Shown: positions 1 through 8,791, numbered from the stretch's first letter. The stretch: DNA of 37,257 nucleotides from an uncultured Eubacteriales bacterium (GCA_934464585.1 CAKSJY010000013.1:1-37257), one strand, 5' to 3'. Numbers and translations: made by a program. The notes: generated by a model from the sequence alone, not told the origin.

Positions 1-62
1 ATAAAATCAACCTCTTTATAATTGATGACACTTATTGATCTGAGCATTTTAAGGGAGATATA

Positions 63-194
63 ATGAAAGAATTAAACTTAATCGAAGTTTCAATTGATGG
101 GGATAATTATAACATTTCTGTTAATCAATCACCTAATAAAGTTAATTTAGAATCATCTTTATTACTTAACAAAATAAAACAATGGAGGTATTAG
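63..194 (+). CDS. Small 43-aa hypothetical protein directly upstream of rel
   Basis: An ATG at 63 follows a good ribosome binding site (AGGGAG, 51-56), and the frame runs 43 codons to a TAG at 192-194, three bases before the rel start codon. The peptide starts MKELNLIEVSIDGDNYNISV and is mixed polar/hydrophobic with no cysteines, signal peptide or membrane segment. I do not recognise a family. The tight spacing suggests translational coupling to rel, so it may be a genuine small protein or a leader peptide. The window starts only 62 bases upstream, so its promoter and any preceding gene cannot be seen. Support is the RBS, start and spacing only. Confidence 0.5.
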   Translation: MKELNLIEVSIDGDNYNISVNQSPNKVNLESSLLLNKIKQWRY

Positions 195-197
195 TAA

Positions 198-2405
198 ATG
201 CCGGATGGATGCTATTATTATGATTATGAATCTCTCGTAGAAGTAATGAAAAAAAGTGGCGTTACATTTGATTTTGACCTGGTAGATAAAGCGTATAATG
301 TTGCCTTAGAGGCTCATGGAGATCAGCGTAGAAAGTCCGGTATACCATATATCCTTCATCCTGTATCGGTTGCATATATTTTGGTTGGTCTTGGTATGGA
401 TACTGAATCGATAGTAGCGGCACTTCTTCATGATGTTGTTGAAGATACAGATACTACTTTGGAAGAAATAAGAAAACAGTTTGGCAGTGATATTGCAACA
501 CTTATAGATGGTGTAACTAAAATCGGTAAAATACCTTTTTCATCCAGGGAAGAACAGCAGGCTGAAAATATAAGAAAAATGCTTATTGCTATGGCGAAGG
601 ACATTAGAGTTATTATAATAAAACTTGCCGATAGACTACATAATATGCGTACTATAGCCTGTATGCCTGAGCAAAAAAGGCGTGATAAGGCCTTAGAAAA
701 TATGGAGGTATATGCTCCTCTTGCTCACCGTTTGGGAATAAGGGCAATAAAAGAAGAACTTGAAGACATATCTATAAGATATTTAGACCCTGTAGCGTAT
801 AAAGAAATTGATAAAATACTAAGTTTAAGAAAATCAGATAGGGAATTGTTTATCGAAAAAACTAAAAAATACATTTCGGATCATTTAGAAGGATTTATTC
901 CTAATTTCCATCTTGAAGGCAGAGTTAAGAGTATAAACGGTATATATAGAAAAATATTTGTACAGGGAAAGTCTATTGAGGAAATATATGATATTTATGC
1001 TGTTAGGGTAATTGTAGATACAGTAAACGATTGTTACAATGTTTTAGGAATGATACATGATATGTTCACTCCATTACCAAATCGTTTTAAAGACTATATA
1101 TCTACACCAAAGCCTAATTTATATCAATCACTTCATACTACAGTAGTAGGGAAAGAGGCCATACCATTCGAAGTTCAGATAAGAACTTGGGAAATGCATC
1201 ATACTGCTGAATATGGAATTGCTGCACATTGGAAATATAAACTTGGTATTTCTAAAAAAGACAGTATGGAAGAGCGTCTTATGTGGATAAGAAAAATGTT
1301 GGAAAATCAGCAGGATAATGAGGATTCGACAGATATTCTTAGAAATATAAAATCAGACCTAGTACCGGAAGAGGTCTATGTATTTACACCAAAAGGCGAG
1401 GTTAAATGTTTACCGTTGGGTTCTACAGTAATAGACTTTGCTTATGCTATTCATAGTGCAGTCGGAAATAAGATGGTAGGTGCAAAAGTTGATAGAAAAA
1501 TAGTGCCGATTGATCATAAGGTTAAAACCGGAGAAATTATTGAAATACTAACAACTAAAGATGATGCAGCTAAAGGTCCGAGTAGGGATTGGCTGAAGAT
1601 AGTTAAAACCAGTGAAGCAAGAAATAAAATTCGTCAATGGTTTAAACGAGAAAAAAGAGAAGAAAATATTATTGAAGGAAAAGTTGAACTTGAAAAAGAG
1701 TTTAAACGCAATAATATTGTTTTGTCTGAAAAGGAAATGCAAGAGTTTTTACCTTTAATAGTAAAAAAACAAAAGCTAAATTCTATAGATGATCTATATG
1801 CAGCAATTGGTTATGGTGGTATACATTTGTGGCGTATATTGCCAAGAATTAAAGAGGAGTACTCAAAATTTAAGGAACCATCTAAAGAAAATGAAAAGAA
1901 ATTGCAGAATAAAGCTACAAAACAAACTGAACCGATTAAAGCTAGCAAAAGAGCAAGTTCCGGAATTATAATTGAAGGTGTAGATAATTGTTTAATTAAA
2001 CTTTCAAAGTGTTGTAATCCGTTGCCATCGGATCAGATAATAGGCTTTATAACTCGTGGAAATGGCGTTTCTATTCATAAAAGAACTTGTATTAATGTGC
2101 CAGAAGATGTAGAACATTGTGAACAGTCTGAAAGATGGGTAAATGCACATTGGCAAGGAGATGTTAAGGAGGAATTTAAAACAACTATAGAAATTATAGC
2201 GGAAGATAGGCCAGGACTATTGGCTGATGTAACACTTCAGCTTTATGCTATGCGTATTTTTATCCATAAATTAAATTCCAGAGAGGATAAAAATGGTAAT
2301 GCAGTTATTAGAGCAAATGTTACAGTAAACAGCGTGGACCATTTGAATGTTATAATTTCAAGATTAAAAAATATAGCTAAAGTAAATTCAGTTAAAAGAG
2401 TATAA
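198..2405 (+). CDS. rel: Bifunctional (p)ppGpp synthetase/hydrolase (Rel/RSH)
   Basis: Cytosolic stringent-response enzyme: it makes (p)ppGpp from ATP and GDP/GTP on stalled ribosomes and hydrolyses it back. Both activities look intact. The HD hydrolase domain (about residues 30-180) has HPVSVA at 54 and HDVVEDT at 78. The synthetase domain (about 220-370) has RFKD at 296-299, the RxKD type of bifunctional Rel enzymes rather than the ExDD of proteobacterial RelA, followed by PKPNLYQSLHTTV and EVQIRT. A TGS domain (about 390-450, EEVYVFTPKGE), a Cys-containing zinc-finger/RIS region (about 590-650) and a C-terminal ACT domain (about 660-735, EDRPGLLADVT) follow. The length of 735 aa is normal. 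The RBS is GGAGG at 184-188. It heads a co-oriented cluster with dtd 12 bases downstream. Confidence 0.97.
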   Translation: MPDGCYYYDYESLVEVMKKSGVTFDFDLVDKAYNVALEAHGDQRRKSGIPYILHPVSVAYILVGLGMDTESIVAALLHDVVEDTDTTLEEIRKQFGSDIATLIDGVTKIGKIPFSSREEQQAENIRKMLIAMAKDIRVIIIKLADRLHNMRTIACMPEQKRRDKALENMEVYAPLAHRLGIRAIKEELEDISIRYLDPVAYKEIDKILSLRKSDRELFIEKTKKYISDHLEGFIPNFHLEGRVKSINGIYRKIFVQGKSIEEIYDIYAVRVIVDTVNDCYNVLGMIHDMFTPLPNRFKDYISTPKPNLYQSLHTTVVGKEAIPFEVQIRTWEMHHTAEYGIAAHWKYKLGISKKDSMEERLMWIRKMLENQQDNEDSTDILRNIKSDLVPEEVYVFTPKGEVKCLPLGSTVIDFAYAIHSAVGNKMVGAKVDRKIVPIDHKVKTGEIIEILTTKDDAAKGPSRDWLKIVKTSEARNKIRQWFKREKREENIIEGKVELEKEFKRNNIVLSEKEMQEFLPLIVKKQKLNSIDDLYAAIGYGGIHLWRILPRIKEEYSKFKEPSKENEKKLQNKATKQTEPIKASKRASSGIIIEGVDNCLIKLSKCCNPLPSDQIIGFITRGNGVSIHKRTCINVPEDVEHCEQSERWVNAHWQGDVKEEFKTTIEIIAEDRPGLLADVTLQLYAMRIFIHKLNSREDKNGNAVIRANVTVNSVDHLNVIISRLKNIAKVNSVKRV

Positions 2406-2417
2406 TGGAGTGATCAT

Positions 2418-2876
2418 ATGAAGGCAGTGCTTCAAAGGGTATGTTCGGCTAGTGTTGAAGTGGAGAATAAACTTATAAGTAAAATAGATAACGGAATTTT
2501 GATACTTTTGGGTATACACAAGGAAGATACCGCCGAGGACATAAATCTTTTGGTAGACAAAATTTGCAAATTAAGAATATTTGAGGATGAAGACAGAAAG
2601 CTTAATTTGTCGTTGTCGGATGCCAAAGGAGATATAATGTTGGTTTCTAATTTTACTCTTTTGGCAGATTGTAAGAAAGGGAGTCGTCCATCATTTTCAG
2701 ATGCTATGACTTTTAAAAATTCAGAAAGTCTTTATAACGAATTTGCAAGTTTACTTTCAGAGCGTTTAGATTGCAAGGTAGAAAAGGGAATATTTGGTGC
2801 TGACATGCAAGTAAGCCTTGTTAATGATGGACCTGTGACTATTGTTTTAGATACAAAGGAGTTGAGATGTAAGTGA
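2418..2876 (+). CDS. dtd: D-aminoacyl-tRNA deacylase
   Basis: Proofreading enzyme that removes D-amino acids (D-Tyr and others, and mischarged glycine) from tRNA in the cytosol. The 152-aa length is that of the DTD family. It begins MKAVLQRV, carries SNFTLLADCKKGSRPSF (family SQxTL motif, here with N in place of Q) and ends with the Gly-cis-Pro motif NDGPVT near residue 137. The RBS is GGAG at 2406-2409. It overlaps the next gene by 4 bases (GTGA), implying translational coupling. The rel-dtd pair is common in Firmicutes. Confidence 0.96.
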   Translation: MKAVLQRVCSASVEVENKLISKIDNGILILLGIHKEDTAEDINLLVDKICKLRIFEDEDRKLNLSLSDAKGDIMLVSNFTLLADCKKGSRPSFSDAMTFKNSESLYNEFASLLSERLDCKVEKGIFGADMQVSLVNDGPVTIVLDTKELRCK

Positions 2877-3517
2877 TAGAGGTACAAACATATATAGTTG
2901 GACACTTAAGAACAAATTGTTATATTATTAAAGATAAAGATACAGGTAAAATGGCTATAATAGACCCCGGATATAGGTCTAAATTGATAGAAGAAGTTAT
3001 TGAAAACAACAAAGAAAATATAGAATATATTTTGTTGACACATGGACACTTTGACCATATTTTTGAGGTTAAGAAATATAGCGCAATGTCGGGAGCTAAA
3101 ATTGTTATGGGTGCCAAGGAAAGCGATTTTCCAAACGATTGTGAGCTTAACTTATCAAAAGATTTTAGAAAAAAACCCGAAGTATTTTCATCAGATATTT
3201 TGCTTGAAGATGGACAAACGATTAAACTAGGTAATACGGAAATAAAAGCTATTCATACTCCTGGTCACACTAGGGGAAGTATGTGCTATATTATAGATAA
3301 TAACATTTTTTCCGGTGATACTTTAATGAAAGATACAATAGGAAATACCGGATTTGTTACAGGAAGTATGGATGATATGAAAAAGTCCCTGAAAAAGTTT
3401 TTAGATTTAAAAGAGGATTACTTTATATATAGTGGACATGGAGATAAAACCACTCTTAACTATGAAAAAAGTAATAATATGTATTTAGGAAGCTCAAGTT
3501 ATGATAATTTATATTAA
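2873..3517 (+). CDS. MBL-fold metal-dependent hydrolase (glyoxalase II-like)
   Basis: A 214-aa single-domain metallo-beta-lactamase-fold protein. The metal-binding signature THGHFDH gives H57, H59, D61 and H62; further ligands are the histidine in HTPGHTRGS (about 130), the aspartate in FSGDTL and the last histidine in SGHGDKT. This matches the small hydroxyacylglutathione-hydrolase-like proteins found between dtd and hemZ in Clostridia. Their substrate is not established; glyoxalase II activity is only inferred from the fold. It starts with GTG inside the dtd stop (4-base overlap) and ends inside hemZ (17-base overlap). Confidence 0.9.
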   Translation: MIEVQTYIVGHLRTNCYIIKDKDTGKMAIIDPGYRSKLIEEVIENNKENIEYILLTHGHFDHIFEVKKYSAMSGAKIVMGAKESDFPNDCELNLSKDFRKKPEVFSSDILLEDGQTIKLGNTEIKAIHTPGHTRGSMCYIIDNNIFSGDTLMKDTIGNTGFVTGSMDDMKKSLKKFLDLKEDYFIYSGHGDKTTLNYEKSNNMYLGSSSYDNLY

Positions 3518-4973
3518 AGACCACAAATTTCACTATGAAATAGAATGTCTGTGTCGAATTTTTTTCCCAAATGAAAAATTTGTAATATCTAAAGAAGATA
3601 TTGATAACTCAAATAAGGAATATATTTTTACACAAGTTATTGATACCAATCTTTGTAAAATATTAAGAACAAAGGTTAAAATAGGTAGCATTATTAAAGA
3701 AAGTGAATCAAAAATAAATAATGATATAGAAGATCTTGACCGAGAGTGTGAACGAGAACTTTCTGTATTACTATATAAGATTCTATCAGAAATAACGGGT
3801 ATATGCCCTCCATGGGGAATACTTACTGGGATTAGACCTATTAAGCTTTTTAGAAATGTAGTAAAAGAAAAAGGATTTGAAGAAGCAAAACGACATTTTA
3901 AAAATAAGTTTTTGGTTTCAGATGAAAAGCTTTCATTGACAATAAAAACCGAAGCGGAAGAAGAAAAAATACTTAATCTTTCAAAAAAAGAGTCATTTAG
4001 TCTCTATATTTCCATTCCATTTTGTCCTTCAAGATGTTCTTATTGTTCATTTGTTTCACAATCTATAGAAAAAGCACAAAGATTAATACCGGAATATATA
4101 GTTAACCTTTGCAAGGAAATTAAATATACTGCAGAAATTGCTAAAAAATTAAATTTAAGGTTGGAAACTGTATATATAGGTGGAGGAACACCAACTATAT
4201 TGTCTGCAGAGCAACTTAAGATAGTAATTTCAGAAATAAAGAGTGATTTTAATTTTGAGTTTTTACGTGAATTTACTGTTGAGGCGGGAAGGCCCGACAC
4301 TATAACCAAGGAAAAACTCGATGTTTTAAAAGAAATGAATATAGATAGAATTAGCATAAATCCGCAAACTTTAAATGATGATGTCTTGAAAAATATAGGT
4401 AGAAAACATTCGGCTTTGCAAGCGATTGAAGCCTATGAACTTGCAAGGAAAGTAGGATTTCCTAACATTAATATGGATTTAATTGTAGGTCTACCAGGAG
4501 ATAATTTAGAAAGCTTTAAGAGCAGTTTGGAAAAAATTTGTAGTTTAGACCCTGAAAACATAACTGTGCATACTCTTTGTATGAAAAAGGCATCTACGAT
4601 AACTGAACAAGGTAAAGTTTTACAAAGACAAGAAGCTATAGAAGCTAAAAAGATGATGAGCTTTGCAGAAAAACCCTTAGAGTCGAATGGATATATACCA
4701 TACTATTTATATCGGCAAAGCAGAATGGTTGGAAATTTAGAAAATGTTGGATGGGCTAAACCCTCAAAGCAAGGTCTATATAATGTATATGTAATGGATG
4801 AAACTCATACAATATTGGCCTGCGGTGCTTCCGCAGTAAGTAAATTGAAAGATTATAACAGCCAAAAGCTTGAAAGAATTTTTAATTATAAGTTTCCATA
4901 TGAGTATATATCAAATTTTGAAGAAATGATTAAACGAAAAAATAAGGTGGTGGAATTTTATGAGAAACTTTAA
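3501..4973 (+). CDS. hemZ: Oxygen-independent coproporphyrinogen III oxidase-like radical SAM enzyme HemZ
   Basis: Radical SAM protein of the HemZ branch of the HemN family, expected to decarboxylate coproporphyrinogen III or act on a related substrate without oxygen. The [4Fe-4S]/SAM motif is CPSRCSYC with C175, C179 and C182; GGGTPT lies about 50 residues later. The N-terminal 170 residues contain the HemZ-specific stretch PPWGILTGIRPIK that distinguishes it from HemN and HemW. The length of 490 aa is normal. It overlaps the upstream hydrolase by 17 bases and the downstream kinase by 14. No other heme gene is in the window, so whether the organism makes heme cannot be judged here. Confidence 0.93.
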   Translation: MIIYIKDHKFHYEIECLCRIFFPNEKFVISKEDIDNSNKEYIFTQVIDTNLCKILRTKVKIGSIIKESESKINNDIEDLDRECERELSVLLYKILSEITGICPPWGILTGIRPIKLFRNVVKEKGFEEAKRHFKNKFLVSDEKLSLTIKTEAEEEKILNLSKKESFSLYISIPFCPSRCSYCSFVSQSIEKAQRLIPEYIVNLCKEIKYTAEIAKKLNLRLETVYIGGGTPTILSAEQLKIVISEIKSDFNFEFLREFTVEAGRPDTITKEKLDVLKEMNIDRISINPQTLNDDVLKNIGRKHSALQAIEAYELARKVGFPNINMDLIVGLPGDNLESFKSSLEKICSLDPENITVHTLCMKKASTITEQGKVLQRQEAIEAKKMMSFAEKPLESNGYIPYYLYRQSRMVGNLENVGWAKPSKQGLYNVYVMDETHTILACGASAVSKLKDYNSQKLERIFNYKFPYEYISNFEEMIKRKNKVVEFYEKL

Positions 4974-5919
4974 TAATTCATATAATAGATTTGTGTTTGA
5001 CCTTTCTCAAATAAATGAGGCTGCAGCCAAGTATCCTGAAGAATTCGTGATGAGTATGGAGAATAAGTATAAAGAAGAGGTATCAGACACAGTAGACAAC
5101 ATTTTATCTTCTCAGTATAATTGTAAAGTTATAATGCTTGCAGGACCTTCCGGTAGCGGAAAAACCACGACTTCTCATATGATAGCCGATGAGCTCGAAA
5201 GGCGTGGCAAGGAAACAGCGATGATATCCTTAGATGATTTTTATAGAGGTAGTAATTTAGCACCAATTGCCGAAGATGGAAGCTATGATTATGAGGCTAT
5301 TGAAGCTTTGGATGTTGCAAAAATACAAGAATCGATATTGTCATTAATAAATACAGGTGAATGTGATATTCCGAAGTTTAATTTTAAAAAGAAACTTCCG
5401 GAAGATAATTTAAGGCATATAAAGCTTTCAAAAGATGGTATTGCGATAATAGAAGGAATACATGGTCTTAACCCGGTATTAACAAGAAATTTACCGGAGA
5501 AAAATCATATAAAAATATATGTAAGCGTTAAACAGGGAATTAGTGATTGCAACGGGGAGATTTTCTCCAGAAAAGATATACGGTTTATTCGCCGTATGGT
5601 TCGTGATTTCAATCATCGTGGTACAGATGTAGAAAGCACATGTGCGATGTGGGATAATGTTTGTCGTGGCGAGTTTTTGTATATAGATCCATTTAAGAGA
5701 ACAAGTGACTTTACTATAAATTCGATACACACGTATGAACCATGTATATTAACTCACACAGGACTATCCTTATTAAATTCAATAAAAGAAGAAAGCCCCT
5801 ACTATTATTTTTCAAGGCGAATATTATCCGGACTTGAAAGGTTTTATCCAATAAATCCTAGATTAGTTCCAAAATCTTCACTTTTAAGAGAATTTATAGG
5901 TGGCGGAATATATGAATAA
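4960..5919 (+). CDS. Uridine kinase/phosphoribulokinase-like P-loop kinase
   Basis: Nucleoside-kinase-like protein of 319 aa. The Walker A motif is GPSGSGKTT at 62-70, LDDFYRG follows at 91-97 and IIEGIHGLNP near 165 is the Walker B region, all as in the uridine kinase/PRK family. Many clostridial relatives are about 550 aa and carry an N-terminal TGS/threonyl-tRNA-synthetase-like region; here only about 55 residues precede the P-loop, so it is a kinase-only form. The substrate cannot be read from sequence; uridine/cytidine phosphorylation is the family expectation. The start lies inside the hemZ end, with the RBS (AAGGTGGTGG) within the hemZ coding sequence. Confidence 0.85.
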   Translation: MRNFNNSYNRFVFDLSQINEAAAKYPEEFVMSMENKYKEEVSDTVDNILSSQYNCKVIMLAGPSGSGKTTTSHMIADELERRGKETAMISLDDFYRGSNLAPIAEDGSYDYEAIEALDVAKIQESILSLINTGECDIPKFNFKKKLPEDNLRHIKLSKDGIAIIEGIHGLNPVLTRNLPEKNHIKIYVSVKQGISDCNGEIFSRKDIRFIRRMVRDFNHRGTDVESTCAMWDNVCRGEFLYIDPFKRTSDFTINSIHTYEPCILTHTGLSLLNSIKEESPYYYFSRRILSGLERFYPINPRLVPKSSLLREFIGGGIYE

Positions 5920-5952
5920 ACAAAAATAAATATTTAAATAGGAGTGATTATA

Positions 5953-6390
5953 ATGGGATTTTTTGAAGACACAGTATTAAACGTAAAATCAGCATTTGAA
6001 ACAATAGGTGAAAAAACAGGAAAGGCAATAGATGTTTCCAAATTAAAACTTAGTGAATGCGAACTTAAAAATGAAATATCAAAAGAATTTGAAAACTTAG
6101 GTAAAATTGTTTATAATTCTGAAAAATTAGAAATTAATGATGAAAAGGTAAAAAATAAAATAGATGCAATATCTATATTATATGATCAATTAAATGAAGT
6201 AAGTGGGCAAATTGCGGATATAAAGCAAAAGAGAGTATGTCCTAATTGTTCTGCAGTAAATAGTGCTGAAATGCTTTATTGTGGTAAATGTGGATGTAGA
6301 ATATCAACTGAATGTGATTGTGAATGCTCAGCTCCTGAAGAAGTCTTGACAGATGAAATAGATGAAAGCAAAACTGAAGTTGATGAATAA
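5953..6390 (+). CDS. Zinc-ribbon protein with N-terminal helical region
   Basis: A 145-aa protein: a predicted helical, charged N-terminal region (residues 1-92), then a zinc ribbon CPNC (C96, C99) ... CGKC (C110, C113), more cysteines (CDCEC, about 121-125) and an acidic tail. The ATG at 5953 is preferred because GGAG at 5941-5944 sits 8 bases upstream; the in-frame GTG at 5944 overlaps that RBS. Similar short 'zinc ribbon domain' proteins occur in Clostridia without known function. It stands between the kinase and rqcP in the same operon. No membrane segment is seen. Confidence 0.7.
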   Translation: MGFFEDTVLNVKSAFETIGEKTGKAIDVSKLKLSECELKNEISKEFENLGKIVYNSEKLEINDEKVKNKIDAISILYDQLNEVSGQIADIKQKRVCPNCSAVNSAEMLYCGKCGCRISTECDCECSAPEEVLTDEIDESKTEVDE

Positions 6391-6417
6391 AACATATTTT
6401 TAATCCGGAGGGAATTT

Positions 6418-6666
6418 ATGAGACTTGATAAGTATTTAAAGGTATCAAGGATAATTAAAAGAAGAACTGTTGCTAATAGTGCATGTGATGCTTCAAAAGT
6501 TATTGTTAATGGGAAAAATGCAAAAGCATCTTACGATGTTAAAGTTGGAGATATAATAGAACTTAACTTTGGTGGTAGAAATCTAAAAATTAAGGTTAAC
6601 AGCATTAGCGAACATGTAAAAAAGGAAGAGGCTGTAGGTTTATATTCAGTCTTATCTGAAAAATAA
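6418..6666 (+). CDS. rqcP: S4-domain RNA-binding protein RqcP (YabO)
   Basis: An 82-aa stand-alone S4 RNA-binding domain, MRLDKYLKVSRIIKRRTVAN at the start, matching RqcP/YabO. The B. subtilis protein works with RqcH at the 50S subunit in ribosome-associated quality control, helping C-terminal alanine tailing of stalled chains. The identification rests on the S4 motif, the small size, and the conserved order rqcP-yabP-yabQ-divIC-yabR that follows, which is the B. subtilis order. The RBS is GGAGGG about 6 bases before the ATG. Confidence 0.92.
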   Translation: MRLDKYLKVSRIIKRRTVANSACDASKVIVNGKNAKASYDVKVGDIIELNFGGRNLKIKVNSISEHVKKEEAVGLYSVLSEK

Positions 6667-6732
6667 TTTGGGAATAACTATTTTTCTTTTATCATATATA
6701 TCTGTATAAATATTTTACGGAGGTATGCTAAA

Positions 6733-7011
6733 ATGATAGAAGAGAAAAAGACAATCAAGCCACACAACTTGATTTTGGAAGGACGTAAAAACTTAATAGT
6801 AAGTGGTGTTTCAGACGTTGATAGCTTTGATGATCAAGCGATTGTAGCATATACAGATTTAGGTGAATTAACAATCAAAGGTAAAAATCTACACATTAGT
6901 AAATTAAGCGTTGAGACAGGGGATCTAAAGGTAAGTGGTGAAATAATTTCACTTTCATATACTGATAATCGGCAAGTAAGCGGTGGAATTATTTCGAAAC
7001 TTTTTAGATAG
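6733..7011 (+). CDS. yabP: Sporulation protein YabP
   Basis: A 92-aa YabP/YqfC-family protein, recognisable from KPHNLILEGRKNLIVSGVSDV and the IKGKNLHISKL...GDLKVSGEI pattern. In B. subtilis yabP is expressed in the mother cell under sigma-E and is needed for normal spore formation; the biochemical role is unknown. The RBS GGAGG (6720-6724) precedes the ATG by 8 bases. The 66-base gap before it is the widest in this operon and could house a sporulation promoter, but I could not find a convincing sigma-E match. Confidence 0.93.
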   Translation: MIEEKKTIKPHNLILEGRKNLIVSGVSDVDSFDDQAIVAYTDLGELTIKGKNLHISKLSVETGDLKVSGEIISLSYTDNRQVSGGIISKLFR

Positions 7012-7022
7012 GAAGTGAAACT

Positions 7023-7550
7023 TTGCAGATTACCTTGTTGAGTCAGGTTCAGGTTTTCCTATATGCTACAGTTTTTGGGGCAGTGCTTGGTATATTATAT
7101 ACAAACTTTTATATATTAAGAAAAACGTTTAGTTCCAATAAGATTCAGGATTTTATGTATGATTTATCATACTTTATTGTTTGTGGATTTCTTACGTTTG
7201 TTTTTATTTTTACATTTAACTTTGGGGAAGTACGTATATATATCTTATTCGGGGAACTTTTAGGTTTTTTGATTTATTATTTAACAATCGGCAATTTTAT
7301 AGCGAAAATAATTAATAAAATCATTGCATTGATTAGACGAATTAATTGTAAAATAAAAAGGAAGTTCTTATTACCGGTATATAAAATTTTCGTGAAATCC
7401 ACTTCGAAACTTAATTCTAATGTTTATGCGAAAACCAAAAAATTAAATAGTTTAAAAATTAACTTGAAAAATAAGTTAATGTTGGTGTATAATTTAAATA
7501 TAGCTTGTAAATTTAAGATCAAGGGCAATAAGGAGGATTCCCTAAGATGA
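7023..7550 (+). CDS. yabQ: Spore cortex biosynthesis protein YabQ
   Basis: A 175-aa membrane protein with several hydrophobic helices in the first 105 residues and a Lys-rich cytosolic tail. YabQ in B. subtilis sits in the outer forespore membrane and is required for cortex formation. The call rests on topology, size and position between yabP and divIC. The start is TTG at 7023, preceded by GGAAGTG; no ATG or GTG is better placed. It overlaps divIC by 4 bases (ATGA). Confidence 0.88.
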   Translation: MQITLLSQVQVFLYATVFGAVLGILYTNFYILRKTFSSNKIQDFMYDLSYFIVCGFLTFVFIFTFNFGEVRIYILFGELLGFLIYYLTIGNFIAKIINKIIALIRRINCKIKRKFLLPVYKIFVKSTSKLNSNVYAKTKKLNSLKINLKNKLMLVYNLNIACKFKIKGNKEDSLR

Positions 7551-7849
7551 GGATACTTAAAAAGTCTAAGAAAAAGAAAAATATTATTCTGAAGATAGCG
7601 GTGCTTTCATTTTGTGTATATATATCCTTTGTTCTTGTAAATCAACAAATTCAAATAAGCAACAAAAAAGAAGAATTAAATACTCTGAATCAAAAAATAA
7701 CTTCGCAAAGCGTAAAAAATGACGAAATGAAAAATATTGTCGCTTCAGATACAAATGAAAATGAAGCATATATTGAGCGTATAGCGCGTGAATGTTTAGA
7801 TTTTGCCAAACAGGGTGAACGAGTATTTGTAAATGTCATTGGAAATTAA
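7547..7849 (+). CDS. divIC: Septum formation initiator DivIC (FtsB-like)
   Basis: A 100-aa bitopic membrane protein: a basic cytosolic N-terminus (KKSKKKKN), one membrane helix at about residues 14-31, a coiled-coil segment (about 32-60) and a short extracytoplasmic end with ERIARECLDFAKQGERVF, the DivIC/FtsB hallmark. It joins FtsL and DivIB in the divisome and activates septal peptidoglycan synthesis. RBS AAGGAGG at 7530-7536; translation is coupled to yabQ by the ATGA overlap. Position in the yabO-yabR cluster supports the call. Confidence 0.9.
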   Translation: MRILKKSKKKKNIILKIAVLSFCVYISFVLVNQQIQISNKKEELNTLNQKITSQSVKNDEMKNIVASDTNENEAYIERIARECLDFAKQGERVFVNVIGN

Positions 7850-7870
7850 TTTAGGAGGAAAAATTTTTTT

Positions 7871-8296
7871 ATGCAGCTTGAGGTAGGGATGATTCTTGAG
7901 GGAAAGGTAACAGGAATTACTAAATTTGGTGCTTTTGTGGAGCTACCGGGAGGAGAAACCGGAATGGTGCACATTTCAGAAATAGCACCGACTTTTGTAA
8001 AGGAAATAGGTGAATTTGTTTCCGAAGGCGACAAAGTAAAGGTAAAAATAATATCAATATCAGATGATTCTAAGATTAGTCTTTCTATGAAAAAAGCTTT
8101 AGATGAATCAAAAATGCCCAAAAAATCATATAAAAATGCAATGCCTGAATGGAGACCATCAAACAACAATGATTCGCAAAGTTTTGAAGATATGATGTCA
8201 AAGTTTAAGAAAACCAGTGATGAAAAGATGTCTGACTTAAAGAAAGTAACAGAAAATAAGCGTGGCGGATTTTCTAAAAGAGGTCAGTCTAGATAA
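7871..8296 (+). CDS. yabR: S1-domain RNA-binding protein YabR
   Basis: A 141-aa protein with one S1 RNA-binding domain (residues 1-75): MQLEVGMILEGKVTGITKFG, the HISEIA turn and KISLSMKKA at the end, followed by a lysine/serine-rich tail likely to be disordered. It is the YabR/general stress protein 13 type, associated with ribosomes in other Firmicutes. It is the last gene of the operon, followed 9 bases later by a strong terminator. RBS GGAGG at 7854-7858. Confidence 0.9.
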   Translation: MQLEVGMILEGKVTGITKFGAFVELPGGETGMVHISEIAPTFVKEIGEFVSEGDKVKVKIISISDDSKISLSMKKALDESKMPKKSYKNAMPEWRPSNNNDSQSFEDMMSKFKKTSDEKMSDLKKVTENKRGGFSKRGQSR

Positions 8297-8305
8297 TTAA
8301 AAAGG

Positions 8306-8342
8306 TAGAATTCCTTGATTTAATCAGGGAATTCTATTTTTT
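8306..8342 (+). terminator. Rho-independent terminator of the rel-yabR operon
   Basis: Inverted repeat TAGAATTCC/GGAATTCTA with extra pairing in TTGAT/ATCAG, followed by a T-run at 8336-8342. It lies just after the yabR stop. Confidence 0.9.
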
Positions 8343-8411
8343 ATGTAAGTATAGGGATTTAAATCTATATCACGTATAAGATGGTTTTTGAAATGTTGAT
8401 AAGTATTTCGA

Positions 8412-8440
8412 TTGACAAACAGCCCTTTATATATTAAAAT
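8412..8440 (+). promoter_or_regulatory. Sigma-A promoter of rnpB
   Basis: TTGACA (8412-8417), 17-base spacer, TAAAAT (8435-8440). The predicted transcription start near 8447 coincides with the 5' end of the RNase P RNA. Confidence 0.85.
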
Positions 8441-8447
8441 ATATTTT

Positions 8448-8791
8448 ATGAGCGGACTGAACAGTTGCGGGTACAGTACCGAAAGGTCGTACGCGAGGAA
8501 AGTCCGAGCTTCACAGGGCAAGATAACGGCTAACGGCCGCCGGGGGTGACCCTAGGGATAGTGCAACAGAAATAAAACGCCATATTTTTATGGTAAGTGT
8601 GGAAAGGCGAGGTAAGAGCTCACCAGTGCATGGGAGACTATGTAGCTATGTAAACCCTATCTGAAGCAACACCGCAAAAAGAATATATGCGTCTGCCCGG
8701 CGTTTTCTAAAGGTGGCATTGAGCTGTTGTGGTAACACACAGCCAAGATAGATAACTGTTCATGACAGAACTCGGCTTATAGGTCCGGTCT
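8448..8791 (+). ncRNA. rnpB: RNase P RNA
   Basis: Catalytic RNA of ribonuclease P, which trims tRNA 5' leaders. Seen directly: conserved core stretches GAGGAAAGTCCG near the 5' end, AGGGATAGTGCAACAGAAA, GGTAAGAGCTCACCAG, and at the 3' end GATAGATAACTGT ... ACAGAACTCGGCTTATAGG, ending in GTCC pairing with the 5' GGAC (helix P1). The length of about 344 nt is typical. It has its own promoter and terminator. The ends are estimated to within a few bases. It probably processes the two tRNAs at 17902-18065 along with all others in the cell. Confidence 0.96.

Noticed and set aside
6667..6732. Sigma-E promoter before yabP
   Set aside because: Only weak partial matches (AATAA and CATATATA) were found; not enough to list.
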